From an uncultured Collinsella sp. (GTDB lineage Bacteria; Actinomycetota; Coriobacteriia; Coriobacteriales; Coriobacteriaceae): DNA of 6,296 nucleotides. Positions 5,509 through 6,296 of the stretch are shown here, piece by piece; the first letter of the stretch is position 1, and each line of letters starts with the position of its first letter. The position numbers and the translations under genes were made by a program. The stretch lies in assembly GCA_900555225.1 (NCBI GenBank), contig USKL01000089.1, positions 1 through 6,296 of the forward strand. The letters are read 5' to 3'. Below the pieces are notes generated by a model. The model was not told the origin of the DNA, searched no databases, and saw nothing but the letters and a program-made list of their open reading frames with translations.

Positions 5509-6296
5509 TTACAGCTGCTCTGCCGGACGGTCGGGCGAGCTGAAGCCCGAGTCAAACGTGACGACGCATGATGCATCGGGCCTGCGCTCGTGCACGATGC
5601 GCGTGACGAGCTCCAGCAGCTCCTCGTCGGATATGTCAAAGCCGTCGGGACGCACCAGGTCAAACGAAACAAAGCCGTCGTGCTCATGTAAGTCGTGGAT
5701 GGAGAGCGCAGGGTCGATCTGCGCTACGCCGCGCTTTACCCAGCCGCGCAGGTCGTCACCGGTTGTCGCAATGGGATCGCAGTGCAGCGTTATGGCGATG
5801 CCCATCTGGCGTTTGATGTCGTGTTCGATGGTGTCCAGAATCTCGTGGTGCTCAAAGGCATCGCCCTCGCCGGGCATTTCGACGTGTGCGCTGGCAAACT
5901 GACGGCCGGGGCCGTAGTCGTGCACCATGAGGTCGTGCGTGCCTAGAACCTGGGGGTACGACATGATCCTGTCGCGGATTTCCTGGACGAGCTTGGGGTC
6001 GGGCGCTTGCCCCAGCAACGGGCTGATGGCGTCGCGCACCAGGCCCATGCCGCTGATGCAGATGAAGATGCCCACACCCAGGCCTGCCCAGCCGTCGAGG
6101 TCAAAGCCGGTCGTCTGCGAAATAAGCGCCGCCACCAAGACCGAGCCTGAGGTGATGACATCGTTTTTGGAGTCCTGCGCCGTGGCGATGAGCGTCTCCG
6201 AGTCGATGCGGTCGCCCAACGTGCGGTTGAACGCGGCCATCCAGAGCTTAACGAGCATGGACGTAGCCAGTGCCGCAAGGGAAACGAGCGTGTAAG
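5509..6296 (-). CDS. CDF-family cation efflux protein (partial, N-terminus outside window)
   Basis: Cation diffusion facilitators export divalent metals from the cytoplasm by proton antiport. The frame stays open past the methionine at 6258 to the window edge (reading YTLVSLAALATS), so the N-terminal part with roughly the first three to four membrane segments is missing; about 261 residues are visible. Numbering from Met 6258, the TM5 metal site is ATAQDSKNDVITS with Asp29 and Asp33, a DxxxD pair. Hydrophobic segments are at about 33-50 and 57-76. A cytoplasmic ferredoxin-like domain follows (about 88-163) with GTHDLMVHDYGPG, HVEMP, the EHHEILDTIEHD helix and the LHCDP close. A further domain at about 180-238 (IDPALSIHDLHEHDG, then SFDLVRP, SDEELLELVTRI and VVTFD) resembles the second C-terminal module seen in some Gram-positive CDF proteins. 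DxxxD in TM5 is typical of the manganese-type CDF group, whereas zinc types usually have HxxxD. Manganese, or possibly iron, is therefore the inferred substrate. The gene ends just before the shared terminator. Confidence 0.93.
   Translation of the reverse strand, partial: YTLVSLAALATSMLVKLWMAAFNRTLGDRIDSETLIATAQDSKNDVITSGSVLVAALISQTTGFDLDGWAGLGVGIFICISGMGLVRDAISPLLGQAPDPKLVQEIRDRIMSYPQVLGTHDLMVHDYGPGRQFASAHVEMPGEGDAFEHHEILDTIEHDIKRQMGIAITLHCDPIATTGDDLRGWVKRGVAQIDPALSIHDLHEHDGFVSFDLVRPDGFDISDEELLELVTRIVHERRPDASCVVTFDSGFSSPDRPAEQL

Overview
The window looks like chromosomal housekeeping DNA from a high-GC actinobacterium. The codon use (GCC, GGC, CTC/CTG, CTT-AAG pairs), the gene content and the style of the proteins suggest the class Coriobacteriia, perhaps a Collinsella-like gut bacterium. 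That placement is an inference from sequence character, not the result of a database search.

Layout: (1) Bases 1-76 probably hold the last 24 codons of an unidentified plus-strand gene with a Gly/Pro-rich tail. (2) Bases 77-213 are a leader without a gene. (3) Bases 214-2422 hold the complete Holliday-junction operon ruvC-ruvA-ruvB, with both junctions coupled by one-base TGATG overlaps. (4) Bases 2423-2566 hold a likely promoter and a strong ribosome binding site for the next gene. (5) Bases 2567-4234 encode formate-tetrahydrofolate ligase (fhs), closed by a strong intrinsic terminator at 4260-4296. (6) Bases 4415-5398 encode a 327-residue single-pass membrane protein with a disordered N-terminus, a divergent PASTA-like outer domain and a C-terminal array of heptad repeats. 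It is the least familiar gene here. (7) A long hairpin at 5433-5500 separates it from a convergent minus-strand gene. (8) That last gene is a CDF-family cation efflux protein, cut at its N-terminal end by the window edge.

How the genes work together: RuvA and RuvB form the branch-migration motor and RuvC cuts the junction, so the operon supplies one complete complex. fhs feeds 10-formyl-THF to one-carbon metabolism and has its own transcription signals. The PASTA-like protein and the CDF transporter are separate transcription units with no visible link to the others. No mobile element, CRISPR array, tRNA or rRNA was seen. I found no convincing evidence of a new multi-gene system. The PASTA-like protein is the best candidate for unexplored biology.
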